From Aselliscus stoliczkanus (Eukaryota > Chordata > Mammalia > Chiroptera > Hipposideridae): a stretch of 64,000 bases of DNA. Under the pieces are notes generated by a model. That model was not told where the DNA came from. It ran no database searches and was given only the letters and a program-made list of their open reading frames with translations. The stretch is taken from contig CM066730.1 in assembly GCA_033961575.1 (NCBI GenBank), forward strand, positions 120,493,523 through 120,557,522, given 5' to 3'. A program made the position numbers and the translations under genes. This document shows, one piece after another, positions 34,047 to 46,350 of the stretch (the stretch's first letter is position 1; the number at the start of each line of letters is the position of its first letter).

Positions 34047-36339
34047 ATATATATAATTGTTAATAACATAACATCTGAATTTTAGGCATGAAAAGAAGAG
34101 GGGAATATTAAATAAATGGAATGGAATGTCTCTTCAAACCATGTCCACTGAATATACATACATTGCTCCAATTCTAAGAATGCTTCCTTTCATTGAATGT
34201 TATGGCCCTATAAAATTATTGTTGAATTTCAGTGTGAAGTTTTAAACAATAACAGGTTTATTCTTATAGCATCTGAAAGCTCGTGTTTGCAGATACAGAG
34301 TTTGTGGATTTCGATGTGACCATAGAAAAAGCTTTTGAGCAACAAAATGATGGGGGATGGAAACAGTCTACTTCATTAACAGGCAGACCCCACGAGAGGA
34401 ATGGTTGGAGCCAATTCTGTGTGGGCAGTGGAGTATCTCTTAAAGACATAGCTGCAAAATTAATTTGAATTTAGAAATAGGTGCCAAAGCCTGTATTATT
34501 GTCTTACAAAGGAATGCATATCTTTTAGGACACTGATGTTTTACAATAATTTACAATTTAGGTAGATAGATATACATAAGCTTCTCTCATGCTTGAAAGG
34601 GGATTTTTAAAAAATCTTGTTGATAAAATCTTGGTATCTATGTACATGACTACAACATATTCCCTTTCTTGAAATAAAGCAGTCACATCAATCTAAACTA
34701 CTGAAGTCAGTCCAATTTTCAATAGGAATTTTGGATATTTTTAAAGCATCATAAAGAGAAGCCCATATTCAACAGTACACCTGAAGTGTCTGGAGTGGAT
34801 TGCCTTGGATGTTTGCATAGTAGCTTTGTCTTCTTAATATAAAATGTTTTGCAATACACAGGCTCTGAGAACATGTCCAATGCAAAATGAAATTCTATTC
34901 TGTTCTTTTGTTTTTTCCACCATATAACTTTAAATCATTTTCCAGAAATGATTGGCAGCTTGATTTCCAATTTCACAGATTTCAGAGGGAAATCAAATTC
35001 CTTCTTGTTGAACCATGCATTTTGCATGAACTTATGCATTTTATGTGTTATGCCATTTTCCTGCTGCTGAAACACATATTCAGCAGGATTTTGTCTGTTT
35101 GTTTATTTTTAGTGTTACTTTGATTTTTTTGTTTGTCTCAACTACTGATAATGATAGGACAACTAACATAATTGGCAGGATCTAGGAAATGTTTTATAAT
35201 TTCCGAATGTGCCTTTTTAAGGACAAAATCAGTAAAGAGAATGCTGGGGGTGGGGGTGCAAATGGCATCTAAAAATTACACAAAAATTGAATGAAGTGAG
35301 TGCCATTGGGTAGTTATTGCATGTAATACGCAAACTTTAAAATGCTGCCATTCAAATATCAGTTCTTTATTTCTTAGGAAGGAAAAGGAAATAGAGGGTA
35401 TTAAGTTAGGAAGACAAGTTATGTGATTATAGAATGGAATCAGTTTTTAAATTTGTGGGCTACTCTGTGCTTGTCATACTTGCTGACTGGGAGTTAAACC
35501 AAAATGAAGAAGAACCAAGATTGCTTTCTATATGTCTTATCTCAGAGGACTTCAAGGTTTTCTTTGCACATTTTATCCTTGCTGCTCTCAGAATGTTGGC
35601 TGTCTAAGGTCTGTTCAATTACAAACCTTATTTATAAGTCAACTCCATAATCACAAAAATCAATGATAAATAAGAATTTTAAATAATTACCTGTGAGCTT
35701 AATGTAAGCCAGGCAATTCATAGTTTATAAAAATCTTAGGTTAAATTTATATTAGTTCACTTTTTATCTTCCTGCTACTTCAGCATAGCAGTTAAATTAG
35801 GTAGCACAAAATAAAAAGGAAGAAGCATTTTCATGAAGCCATTGATCAAACTAAAAAACTAGCTCTCATCCTGTTATCAAATCCAATTGTATTCCTGCTA
35901 ATTTTCTGTGTTCTTGTTTATTCAATGGCTATATATATTCAAAACCAAGCCTCTTTATTATATCATTAATTATTTATAAATGAATACTGTTACAGTAACC
36001 TTTTAACAACATCCAAGTAAAATGTCTAAGAAAAGATGTATTCTGGGACTAAATTGACAAAGAGATAGAAAAGGTATAGCTGAATCAGCTAAACATGCCA
36101 CAGTGCTTAGAGTAAGCATTTAGGTCTCTCACACACAAAAATCTAGTTTTCTTTTCTCAAGTTACTGTCAGTATTTTTTTCTTAATGGTATGGTAAACTG
36201 CTGCTTCTGTTGTTTCATAACTCTTTATTTTAAAATGATTGGATATTGTCAAATCATGAAGAAAAAGATTTACCTATGAAAGAAGTGATATTAACTAGTG
36301 TTGGGAGGTATTTTTTCTTAATAGGGAATAGCTATTTTT
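33299..36339. other. Unassigned non-coding stretch with an (AT)n tract
   Basis: No gene recognised. Overlapping plus and minus 61-codon frames at 34264-34468 have slightly higher GC than the surroundings, but neither resembles a known protein. Confidence 0.5.
33998..34055. repeat. (AT)n microsatellite
   Basis: About 22 AT units followed by an imperfect GTGTATATATATA end. Confidence 0.96.
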
Positions 36340-37440
36340 GAAGACTTTTATTAAAATATAGCTAACATACAATATTATATTAGTTTTAGGTATACATCAT
36401 AATTATTCAACAGTCCCCACCTAGCACCATACATAGTTATTACCATATTATTGATCATATTCCCTATGCTAAGGAATGTTCACCATGAGAAGTACAGCCA
36501 TCATCTGACACTGTACCACACTGTCACAATATTATTGACTATATTTCCTATGCTGTATATTACATCCCCAAGACTTATTTGTTGTATGCATGAAACTTCA
36601 AACCTCTTATTCTTCATCTTTCCTCCTCTTTAATTTTTTTTTCAATTAGAGTTGATATTCAATATTATTTTATATTAGTTTCAGCTATACAGCACAATGG
36701 TTAGACATTTATATAATTTACTAAGTGATCCCCCTGACTAGTCTAGTACCCACCTGGCACTATGCATTGTTATTAGCATATTATTGACTATATTCCCTAT
36801 ACTTTACATCCCCATGACTATTTTGTAACTACCAGATGGTATTTTTTAATACCTTCACCTTTTTCATCCTGTCTCGGCAACCCCTCTCCCATCTATCAAC
36901 TCAATAGATCTAGTACCCATCTGACATCATACATAGTTATTACATTATTGACTATATTCTTTATGCTATACCCTACATCTCCATTATTACTGTGTAACAA
37001 AAAAAATGTACTTTTTAATCCCTTTCTCTTTTTCATCCACCCCCAAACCCCCTCTGATCTGGCAATCATCAAAATATTCTCTGTATTTATGAGTTTGTTT
37101 CTGTTTCATTTGTTTGTTTATTTTGTTCTTTAAATTCTACTTATAAGTGTAATCATATGACATTTGTCTTTTGCTGTCTGACTTACTACACTCAGCACAG
37201 TACTCTCTAGGTCCACCCATGTTGTCATAGCTGGCATGGGTTCATTCTTTGTTTACAGCTGAGTAATATTCCATTGTATATATGTAGCACCTCTTCTTTA
37301 TCCATTCATCCATTCAGGGACACCCAGGTTGCCTTCATATCTTGGCTATTGTAACAGTGTTGCAATGAACATATGGATGAGCACGTTCCCTCAAAGTAGA
37401 ATTTTGGGTTTCTTTTGATAAATATCCAGAGGTGGGATTA
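36340..37440 (-). mobile_element. LINE-1 3' UTR with repeated internal units and ORF2 tail (antisense)
   Basis: The plus strand carries four degenerate copies of a TTATTGACTATATTCCCTAT-type unit (about 36424-36470, 36524-36572, 36751-36835, 36910-36997). These are followed by the CCATCCATG/TCCATTGTATATATG blocks of antisense L1 (37200-37330) and ATATCCAGAGGTGGGATTA at 37420-37440. Repeats of this unit are a feature of L1 3' UTRs in bats as I recall them. It joins directly to the 5' half of an L1 in the same orientation. Confidence 0.85.
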
Positions 37441-39935
37441 ATACATCTTTGTCTCTTGTTATGGTCTTTGTTTAAAAGTCTATTTTGTCTGATACAAGTA
37501 CTGCTACCCCAACTTTTTGTTTGTTTCCATTTTCATGTAATATCTTTTTCCATCCCTTTTCTTCTAGTCTGTGTGTGTTTTTCTATTTGAACTGAGTCTC
37601 TTGTAGGTAACGTAAGTAAGGGTCTTGTTTTCTTATCCATTCAGTCACCCTGTCATTTGATTGGAGCATTACACCATTTACATTTAAAGTGCTTGTTGAT
37701 AGATATGTAGTTATTGCCATTTTATTGCTCCTATTTTTTTTGTCCTCCTCCTCCTCCTCCTCCTCCTTCTTCTGATGTTGGTTATAGGTCCTTGCTTTTC
37801 ATCCCGTTGAATATTTTGTGCCAGTCTTTTCTGTTCTGCAATGTTTCTGTTGAGAAATCAGATGATATCTATGTGAGCTCCTTGTAGGTAACTAATGTCT
37901 TTTCTCTTGCTGCTTTTAACATTCTTTCTTTGTCTTTAACCTTGGCTTTTCAATTTTGATGTATCTTGGTGTGGGCCGCTTTAGTTTTCACCTTGTGAGA
38001 GACTCCCTGTGTTTCCTGGGCTTGTATATCTAGTTCTTTTACCAAGTTAGGAAAGTTTTTCACCATTATTTCTTAAAATAGGTTTTCAATTCTTTTCTCT
38101 CTTTCTTCTCATTCTGGTACCACTATATGTGAATATTGGTATGCTTGATATTCACCCATGAGCCCCTGAAACTCTCCTCATTATTTTGGATTCTTTTTTC
38201 TTCTTGCTGTTCTGATTGGGTGTTTTCTGCTGCCTTATCTTTTAAATCACTAATTTGAATCTCATCTGATATACTATTGATTCCCTGTAATGTATCCTTC
38301 ATGTCTGTTATTGTATTCTTCATTTCTGACTCTTTTATGTTTTCTCTCTCCATTTTTATGTTTCCTTTCTCTTTGTTGAAATTCTCCCTGAGATCACTGA
38401 GCAACCTTATAACCAATGTTTGGAACTCTACATCTGGTAAGATTGCTTGTCTTCATTTTGTTTAGTTCTTTTTCTGGACCTTGATTCTGCTTTTTTTTCC
38501 ACCCCCATTTGGGATATGTTTCTTTGTCTCCCCATTTTGGCTTGTTTTTATTTATTAGATTGGGCTGCTATGTCTTCTGGTCTTAGTAGAGTGGCTTTAT
38601 GTTGTAAGTGTGCTCTGGGGCTCAGTGACAGTCTTTCTGGCCCCTGAGTCATATGCTCCAAGTGTGTCACTTGTGTGGGTTGTGTGTGTGCTCCTCTTAT
38701 AGTTGAGCTTTGGTTTCTATTTGATGGCAATGGGAGGAGCTGACCTTTGGTCTCATTGGTTGTGAGGACTGGCTGTGACTGTAATGTAGGAGTTGTGGAA
38801 GAGCTGACCTTACAGAGCAGGATCTGCCTCAGCAGGTCTCTGGTGCCTGTCCAATCTACCATTTGGGTATGTCATTCTTGGAGGTGACTGGTGATGCTCC
38901 AGTTAGTTTTGAAGCTGGCTACTGAGTGTGCCAGCCTCAGGGCCACCTGGGAGGGGATCCGCTGCAGATCAAGATCATCAATGGTGAGTGCCCTGCCCAG
39001 GACCACACAGCATAAACCACTAAGCAATCCACAGATGGCCACCACCCACGCTGTACTTGGAAGTATCTTGAGAGTCTATGCCATGAACCCAGAAGTATAG
39101 GACGTGCTGAAGCCATATGCTGCTTGTCTAGGTTCCATGAATCTTTGAGAAATCCTAGGAAACTCTGCAGCATGAGCCAAGGCGGGCAGCTTGTACAAAC
39201 AGAAACCACTGGAAGTGGCTTGGGCATGACTGAAAGTTGGGCAGGGCAGGGTCCCAAATCACTGGGCTATGACAAACGAAGGGCATTAGCCTCGTTGATG
39301 GAAACTCAGACAAGACTTGCTCCCTACGTCTGCTTGCTGAGAAAGGGGAGGGATCAACAAAGAAGCAGTGTCTTCTGCCAGCTCTTCTATCTTGGAGAAA
39401 GCTGCTCCTCCAGCTCCTACCCTGAATCCAGACAACTCAGTTCCCCACCATATGTCCCTGATGCCTCTCCAGCTGCTGCCCTAGCACTGGGGGAGTGATC
39501 TGATGGTGGGTAAATCTGCATGCAGTCCCTTTAAGAGGAGCACCTGGGAATGCAGCCACTCTCAGCCTCAGTGACAGTGTCTGCTGTTTTTCACAATCAG
39601 AAATTATGGAAACTTTTCTTCCTGGCACTGCAACTGGGGAGGGTCTGGGACCCCTCAGTTCTCCAGGGTGGACATCCACAACCAAGATATCCCTTCTGAT
39701 TTTTAATGGTCACATACGGGTGTGGAACTAGGTTGTTCTGCATCTCTGCCCCTCCTACTGGTCTTGAGATGACTTCTTCTGTATGACCTTAGTTATAGGG
39801 CTTCAGTTCAGCAAGGTTTTGGGTGATTCTATATGATGGGTGTTCTGTAGTTTAGTTGTAATTGATGTAGTCCTGAGAGCAGGTGAGCACAGTGTTTACC
39901 TTCTTTGCCATCTTGACTGGAACTCTCAGAGGTCC
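37441..39935 (-). mobile_element. LINE-1 5' UTR plus ORF1, without most of ORF2 (antisense; HAL1-like candidate)
   Basis: In minus-strand order: a GC-rich 5' UTR (39935 down to about 38470) beginning with AGTTCCAGTCAAGATGGCAA, the start-type block of mammalian L1; then ORF1 debris. At 38416-38123 the ORF1 coiled coil and start of the RNA-binding domain read NTITDMKDTLQGINSI, AAENTQSEQQEEKRIQNNEE and WVNIKHTNIHI. From about 38120 to 37440 there is L1-related sequence, including a (TCC)n block. The join at 37440 goes straight to an L1 3' end, so almost all of ORF2 is absent. Plus-strand frames at 38.9-39.5 kb are by-products of the GC-rich 5' UTR. Confidence 0.8.
37743..37775. repeat. (TCC)n microsatellite inside L1
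   Basis: About nine TCC units, then TTCTTC. Confidence 0.95.
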
Positions 39936-41129
39936 TATGTTATCATAGAATTTTTAAGATTTGCTGCTGACAGATGATCATTATAATGAATGTATCTGGG
40001 ACTGTATAGATTTTAGGAGAGCAAATGTATAATGGTTATAAAAATGGGCTTTGCTTTCTGCCTAGTTTGACTTCTTTAGCTGAGATAACCACTAAGTAAG
40101 GCTAACCTGGAATTTATTATATTGGGTTTCAGTTTACCTGCAAAGTACATGCTATTTCCTATTCTTTCCTACTGACTTCCTTTCTAGCTTTTCTTCTTCC
40201 AGTCTTTTTCTCTCGTAGTTTTAATTCCTAGGCAAATTCTAAGCATTCTCTCTATCCTCCTGGCTATATTCATCTATCTCTTCTTTACCCTCCCAAAGTT
40301 CCAAAGTTGTATTCTGCATATTAAGTAATTCAGCAGATCATGTGGACAGGGAAGGAAAACTACCCTGCTCTTTATTGTTTCTGCCCCTTCAAACTCTGTC
40401 AAATTTACTTATAAATGTGAAACTTGCTGAGTTTTCTATCAGGATTTTTATTGATAAGCTTAACATTTGAAAGCTGAAGTAAAGTTTCTGACGTTTTCCA
40501 TTTGCTTCACAAAGTCTATATTAATTTTGTTTTAACTTAAGACATTAAACTGGTACATCACATAGACAATATAGGATTATAATAATCTTTAAAATTAGAG
40601 AAAAAACTGACTTTGTTTGAGGTTTATTAAATCTATAGTACATGGCAATAGTAGATGTCCAATTAAGATTGTTTGTTATATCAGATTCATATTTTGCCAT
40701 ATTTTTAAATATTCATGAGCGTTATTTTGAAAATGTGGGTAAATAGAAAAGATATATAGAAACAGAAGTGTGATCCTTCATGATAAACTAGTATCCATTT
40801 GCACAGTTCTTTTCAGTCTTTATGTGTTTTTTTGCATCACAAGGTGATCTTAGACATGCAAGTTAGTACCCTGACTTAAAAAGTCTTTTAATGTAGTTTC
40901 TTTCATATTGCAACCACTTTCAAAAGACATTTTATGTAGTTATCAGAACATAGAATCTGGATCCCACCTTCCTACGTTTTACTCCTAGCTTTGACACTTA
41001 TTAGCAATAAGTAAAGTATTCAATTCCTATCATATAATTAGTGCTATATAAGGTTAAGCTATTCTAAATAAATATTTTAAATTATTTAGCATTCCATCAT
41101 TATTTTTAGTGTGTTTTGTTAAGGCTTTC
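39936..41129. other. Unassigned non-coding stretch with a MIR scrap
   Basis: A weak sense MIR patch lies at about 40955-41060 (GAATCTGGATCCCACCTTCC, then AGCTTTGACACTTATTAGC). Otherwise nothing is recognised. Confidence 0.5.
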
Positions 41130-41345
41130 ATGATATTTAACAATTAAGCCATATTTAGTTTTTGTTGTCATAAATAATGCTGCAAAGAACATCTTTGGAA
41201 GGTGTTTGTTTCTAAATTTCTGTCTGTTTCCCTGAGGAGATATCCATAGATGTGGAATTATTAGATCAATAGGAATTACTATTTAAATTATTTTACTACA
41301 TATTGGCAAATCAATTTCCCAAAGTGTCACCACATTATTCTCAAG
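41130..41345 (-). mobile_element. Old LINE-1 ORF2/3' fragment (antisense)
   Basis: GTCATAAATAATGCTGCAAA followed by GAACATCTTTGG, GAGATATCCATAGATGTGGA, ATTATTAGATCAATAGG and CAATTTCCCAAAGTGTCACC follow antisense L1 in order. Strongly diverged. Confidence 0.72.
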
Positions 41346-41810
41346 CAATCAAAGAAGGACCCACACTTGCCACATGAATGTCACATGCTGTCCTTTTGAA
41401 GTCATGCTCCTTTCTGTCTCTGCATTGATATAAATTGTGCTTCTCAGAGGTAGAGAAGATTTTCAGTTCTTGAAATTACTATGTATTAGTGTGTCATTTA
41501 CAGTGTACCATGTCTGGTATTGCCTATGGAATTTCTCTGGTGAATTGGAGTTGTTTTCCAGAATGAAAAACAAAATAGTTTGTCATTTTGTGTGTCTATG
41601 AATGTTTATTTACATGAATAAAGAAAGCATATTTCTGTATCAGACCTACTCTGAGGTATGCTGGCCAAACATTCTGCCCAAATATCCATTTTATGATAAT
41701 GCAGATGATGGCAAATGGTTCTTTTTACCTGACAAACTTATAGATTCATCTCCCTTATAAACCATTAGTTGACTTTACTGAATACTTTGCTCAAAATTCT
41801 CCTATTACAC

Positions 41811-41826
41811 TGTGTATGTATGTATG

Positions 41827-41916
<90 letters not shown>
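41811..41916. repeat. Compound microsatellite (GT)n then (GA)n
   Basis: About 60 bp of GT units with ATGT and TTGT interruptions (41811-41870) abut 46 bp of pure AG units (41871-41916). Both strands yield long frames of repeated dipeptides, which are artefacts. Confidence 0.98.
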
Positions 41917-41919
<3 letters not shown>

Positions 41920-42114
41920 GTTTTATTTTCTTTTGTGGTAGGTCAGATATATTATGATCTAACCTCCAGCCTCTACTAGAAAGTGAACTCCTCAAAGGCA
42001 GATATAAAATCACCTTTATTTTACATTAAAAAAAAAGGTGAAGGAAAATTTTTTAAAATGTGCAGGTGTTTACAAATCAATATGGAGTAATTCTGTAATT
42101 TATTTTCTTCTCAG

Positions 42115-42226
42115 TGTGCACTGAAACATGCTGGTGGGTGAATTGATCGTTTCAAGGATTATCTGAAGAATCAGCAGGCATTTGAAACTAAAGAACTAAG
42201 GCCTGTAATGGGAGCCTTTATCTCAG
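42115..42226 (+). other. Candidate non-coding exon with strong splice-site flanks
   Basis: A pyrimidine-rich acceptor (TTTATTTTCTTCTCAG, ending at 42114) precedes a 112 bp segment that ends CAG followed directly by GTAAGA (42227-42232), a near-consensus donor. The segment is not recognised as a repeat and is more base-balanced than its surroundings. All three plus-strand frames contain stops within about 30 bases of the acceptor, so it is not a coding exon. It could be an untranslated or long-non-coding-RNA exon, or chance. No promoter or neighbouring exon was identified. Confidence 0.35.
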
Positions 42227-43034
42227 GTAAGAATGGCTAAGTTCTTTTCCTTAATTTACTCTTTTAATTTCACCCTCCTGGATTTTAGAGATTCTTACTA
42301 TTTTGAGAGTTAAAACAAAATTTGCAAGTAGTGTAGACAAAAGGCTGGATTTGAGATTTCTAAAATTTAATTGGGGGCTAATTCCTTTAGTTTTAGCTTG
42401 TAAAGTATCTTTCTAGAAATAAATTGCTGCTACTGAAGTTTCACATGCCCTCATATTTTTGTTGTTCTCAGTAATCCTTTAGGTAGAAAACTCATGTTTT
42501 AAAGTAGCCTAATATTCATAAGCTAAATGCTATTAGCTTTAGAAATTCTTAACAATCAGCAATTTTTTTTTCATAGAAGATTACGAAACGTGCCAAAATC
42601 CCATTCTTAAAAATAAATTAATTTAATATTTTGGATTATCTAAGATCACAAAATAACCTGAGTTGTTTAATGTAACTTTATAGAGAAACTTAACAACAAA
42701 CTTGGAGAAAGCTGCTATATGGGGAAGTTTCAGAATTGTGGTGTGTATAATGGGCAAAATGCAGCAAGGCCTTATTGTTGGAGAAGAATGGAGTTGGTTG
42801 AATACCTGTTGGGATTATTTACATCAAAGAACATCACGTTTATTAGTCTGGCTCCCTTAATACCAAGGGTACCAGCCTTTCTGACTCCTCAGTAAATTTG
42901 AATTAAATGAAACAAATTTAATTGAGTGCAGAATCTTGATAACTTCTACGATACTGTTCATAATGTATATTGTTATTTTAGTTCTGAAACATCACTGTGA
43001 ATAACAATGATAGTAACTAATATTATTTTAGTGG

Positions 43035-43160
43035 TTTCTAGGTTTTAAGCATGACATTGAGCATTTTATCTAGATTATTTTCTAATTGTCCCTTACAACA
43101 CCACCATGAGGTAGGTTGTCAGTGATGCAGGTGACAAAACTGTGGTTAACTTGCAAGGGG
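43035..43160 (-). mobile_element. MIR fragment (antisense)
   Basis: GAGCATTTTATCTAGATTAT, then ACAACACCACCATGAGGTAG and GTGACAAAACTGTGGTTAAC, matches the antisense MIR centre. Confidence 0.65.
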
Positions 43161-44194
43161 TAGAAAAGGGATGTAAGAAATATGCAATAGAAGCTCTTAA
43201 GATTATGTAAATTTAGCTGTGAAAATATATTTTTGGTGTAGAAGTCCATTTTTAGTGTTGAAAAGCATTACTTCCTTCTGCTCTATATTTTCTCATAGAA
43301 GATTGTTTCTCAGTCTCTAACATCACTTGTGGGTGGATGCTTGATCTGCTCTTATTATAAAAGAATTGCACTTATGTGATTCTCAGACGTTTTAGGTTGA
43401 TGGTACCCTTGATGTTTCAATAATTATTTCATAGCACTTGCAGACCAAAAAAATACCCAACAGTATCATTTATTAAGTAGTCAGGTCCAAACAACTTAAA
43501 AAGCATTTAAAAAATAATATACAGATATTAAAAGAAAAAAATAGTTTTATTTTATTTTTAAATGCAGTTACATAAATGGAATATCTGTGCCTGCAGAGTA
43601 TTATACACTTAACCCATATAATCTGATCTGATACCACCATCTTAATTTCTTGTTACACATTCTTTTTGCTTGGGATTATTTTTTAGCACAACAATTGCCA
43701 AAATCTCAGCTTTGCAAAAACATGACATTGTCAAAAAGAAAGTAACAATTTAATGTTGAAATTGTGAATTACCTCAAGCTAATAATTTGCATAGTATTCA
43801 ACTTCAAAATTTGAAAATATTTCACAGTGGTTCTGTGAGTTTCTTGTAATGCTTCATGGCACCTCACCACAAAGTTTAGAATCTGTGGCACTATACTTTA
43901 TGCACTGGTCTTCAGGACACATTACTCATGTGTGATTTGTCCTCTCCCATATTGGAAGAACATGGTCGGGAATTAACATTTTTATTTAGATATTTCTAAC
44001 TATGGCTAAGAGAAAAAAGTCATACAAACTTGTCATTAAAATTGGACTCTTATATAAATTTCTGATTCTTAGTTTATCTGATTAACAGAGAGAAGGAGGT
44101 AATAACACCAACATGTATGGATCATTATAAGTTCTCAGTTAAATAGTAGATCCATTTTTATTCCTTCTATCTGACATTAACAGCCATAGAACTA

Positions 44195-44305
44195 TAGATA
44201 ATCGTTTTCCCTCTGTGGCCCTAAATTTCCTCATGGATGATATGAGGATATTGAGCTAGGTAGTGTCTGAGGAAAGTTCCAGCTCTAAAATTCTTTGTTT
44301 CCATC
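44195..44305 (+). mobile_element. MIR-related fragment
   Basis: CCCTAAATTTCCTCATGGAT, then GATATTGAGCTAGG and AGTTCCAGCTCTAAAATTC, follows a well-known MIR-like block (CCTCAGTTTCCTCATCTGTA ... CTTCCAGCTCTAAAATTC). Confidence 0.55.
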
Positions 44306-45489
44306 ACACTAAGTAGAAAGAGTATTTCTCTGACTCTGTTTCAACAGCACAAAGTACCTTGCTAGTATTCTGTAGGTATTGGCATTTACTGATAATTAAA
44401 ACCACATACACAAAACTGATTTGTAATATCATATCTTATTTTTAGACATTCTTCTTTTATTTTCCTTTCTTGGAATATCTTTTGATTAAAATTATGTCAC
44501 AGGCAGCAGTTTTTTGTTTTGTTTTATTTTTTTTTCTCATCTTTGCATTGCTATATACACAGGAAAACTATCAAAATCTTCGGTAATGGAAAAGTCAGCA
44601 ATTTTTGGAACTATGATTTTCTTTCACTGTAAGTGATGTAGGTTAAATTTCTTTTTGAAAAAAGGATTTCAACATCTATTGTTAATTCAATTCAGACATA
44701 ATTCAGTAATCAAAATGTTGGTTCTTTTTGACTATGCTTTCCTTGGAATGTTAAACAAGCAACAAATAAGAAACAGTCTCAGTCTATCCCATTAAACAAT
44801 GGAAAAGGAACAAAAGTGGATAATCTAAGTAGGATGGGTTGTAACAACACAACCAAATTTGGAAGAAGAGATTTTAATTTATATAGTGATGAGTATGTGT
44901 TGCTCCTTGAAAAATACTATAAATTCTGGAAGTTTGCTAAAACTTGGTGACCAATTTAGAATGAGGGACATGTTCAAAAAGGAAATTTGCTCATAAACAA
45001 ATTTAATGAAATGTTCTTATAAATATAACTTGAAGTTACCAAACCCCACCAGGTAGCAGGTAAAAAGGAGTCTAAATTATCAGAAGTAATTCAAATGGTT
45101 CCAATTCCCTTCAAAATCTCACCCAGCATTGTGCAAAATTTCTCAAGAGCATCTTAATGACCTAAAAAAAAAAAATACTTTTTCCATCTTTATTAACTTC
45201 CATTCTCTCCATTAATATTCAGTATTTTAAAAGCTACTTGGTTTTAAACTGTTGCAAAAATTATTGGCACTGTATGAAGTCCACTGTAATAACATCATTG
45301 GGGGGATTAGTATTGCTTAAAATGCTAGACATGGCACTTTCCATTTCTAAATATCTTACTGAAATCTTCATTTATAGCCTTGGCTTCTATTCAGACCTTA
45401 AGATTTAAAATAAAAAACCTATGGGGCATCTCTGACTAGATCTTATATAGGAATTTTCAGTGTAGCAAATCAGAACAGAACTCAATAAA

Positions 45490-46350
45490 TTTCCTATCTG
45501 ATCTGCTTGACCCCTGTGCTTTCTATTGTAACTACTGGTGTCATCACTCTTCCCATGATTCAATTTAGAAAATTTAAGGCCATTCTCAAATCCAACTTTC
45601 TTTTTTTAAAATCAACTTTTACATTCAGTGGGAATCCAAGCCCTGTTTATTCTACAGTATCTATGGACTCTATCTTCTATTCTTCATCCTCATAGTATTC
45701 TTGGGAATATTCCCTCCTATGGTGATAACCTCCAAATTAGTCCTTTTTATATTCTTTTCTTTCTCACATTTAATTTAATCTATATGCTATGTCCAAAATT
45801 TTCTTTCTGTAACTGAAATGTAATTCTTTGTTGTCTATAAAATACAAAAACAAACAAACAAAAAACCTCTAAGCTTCCTCTGGATTGAATTCTCAACACA
45901 AGCTGATCTCCAGCGTACTTTTCTAGGCTTAGTCTTTTAGATCTCCCTTTCACAATCTTGGGTTTTCAGTCATGGACAAACTCACTTTTTATCTGTATTT
46001 GTCTGACAGCCTCTTTTCCCAAACATTAAATATTAATACCTCAACCAGAAATGCTGAGGAACCCTTCTTTACCACTCTGAATTCTTTGGCAAAATTCTTC
46101 TCAGAGTTATCTATGAAAGGCTCAATATTTATGAAATCTTATCCACTACTAAAGAGAATTAATCAATTGCCCTTAAGTTCCTGTAGCATTTACACTTTAG
46201 TTCCATTATATTAGAGTCTGATAAATCTTAGTGACTGTCTGTTTTATAAGATTGTGAGATCTTTGAACAATGGAATCATATCATCTTTATCTTTGTATTA
46301 ATATATAGTTTTGTATGGGACAGATGTTGAATAAGTGGTTGTTACATTGA
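45490..46350 (+). mobile_element. L2 LINE fragment including the 3' end
   Basis: The relic runs through GGAATCCAAGCCCTGTTTAT followed by TCTACAGTATC (L2: CCAAGTCCTGTTGATTCTAC) and ends near AGATTGTGAGATCTTTGAAC, ATCATCTTTATCTTTGTATT and GGGACAGATGTTGAATAAG (L2: GACTGTGAGCTCCTTGAGGG, CATCTTTGTATCCCC). The frames at 45507-45816 and 45972-46214 lie inside it and are not host genes. Confidence 0.68.

Larger units (their letters stand above)
42227..45489. other. Mostly unassigned non-coding stretch with MIR scraps
   Basis: MIR-like patches lie at about 43035-43160 (antisense, CACCATGAGGTAGGTTGTCA) and 44195-44305 (sense, TTTCCTCATGGATGATATGA, then GGAAAGTTCCAGCTCTAAAA). No gene recognised. Confidence 0.5.

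Noticed and set aside
36424..36997. CRISPR-like array of spaced repeats
   Set aside because: Units are degenerate, unevenly spaced and belong to an L1 3' UTR; the genome is mammalian.
38891..39498. Several long plus- and minus-strand frames (up to 124 codons) as possible genes
   Set aside because: They lie in the GC-rich antisense 5' UTR of an L1, where stop codons are scarce by composition. No protein family is recognisable and the frames overlap on both strands.
41769..42013. Serine/leucine- or valine/arginine-rich small proteins on both strands
   Set aside because: They are translations of the GT/GA microsatellite.
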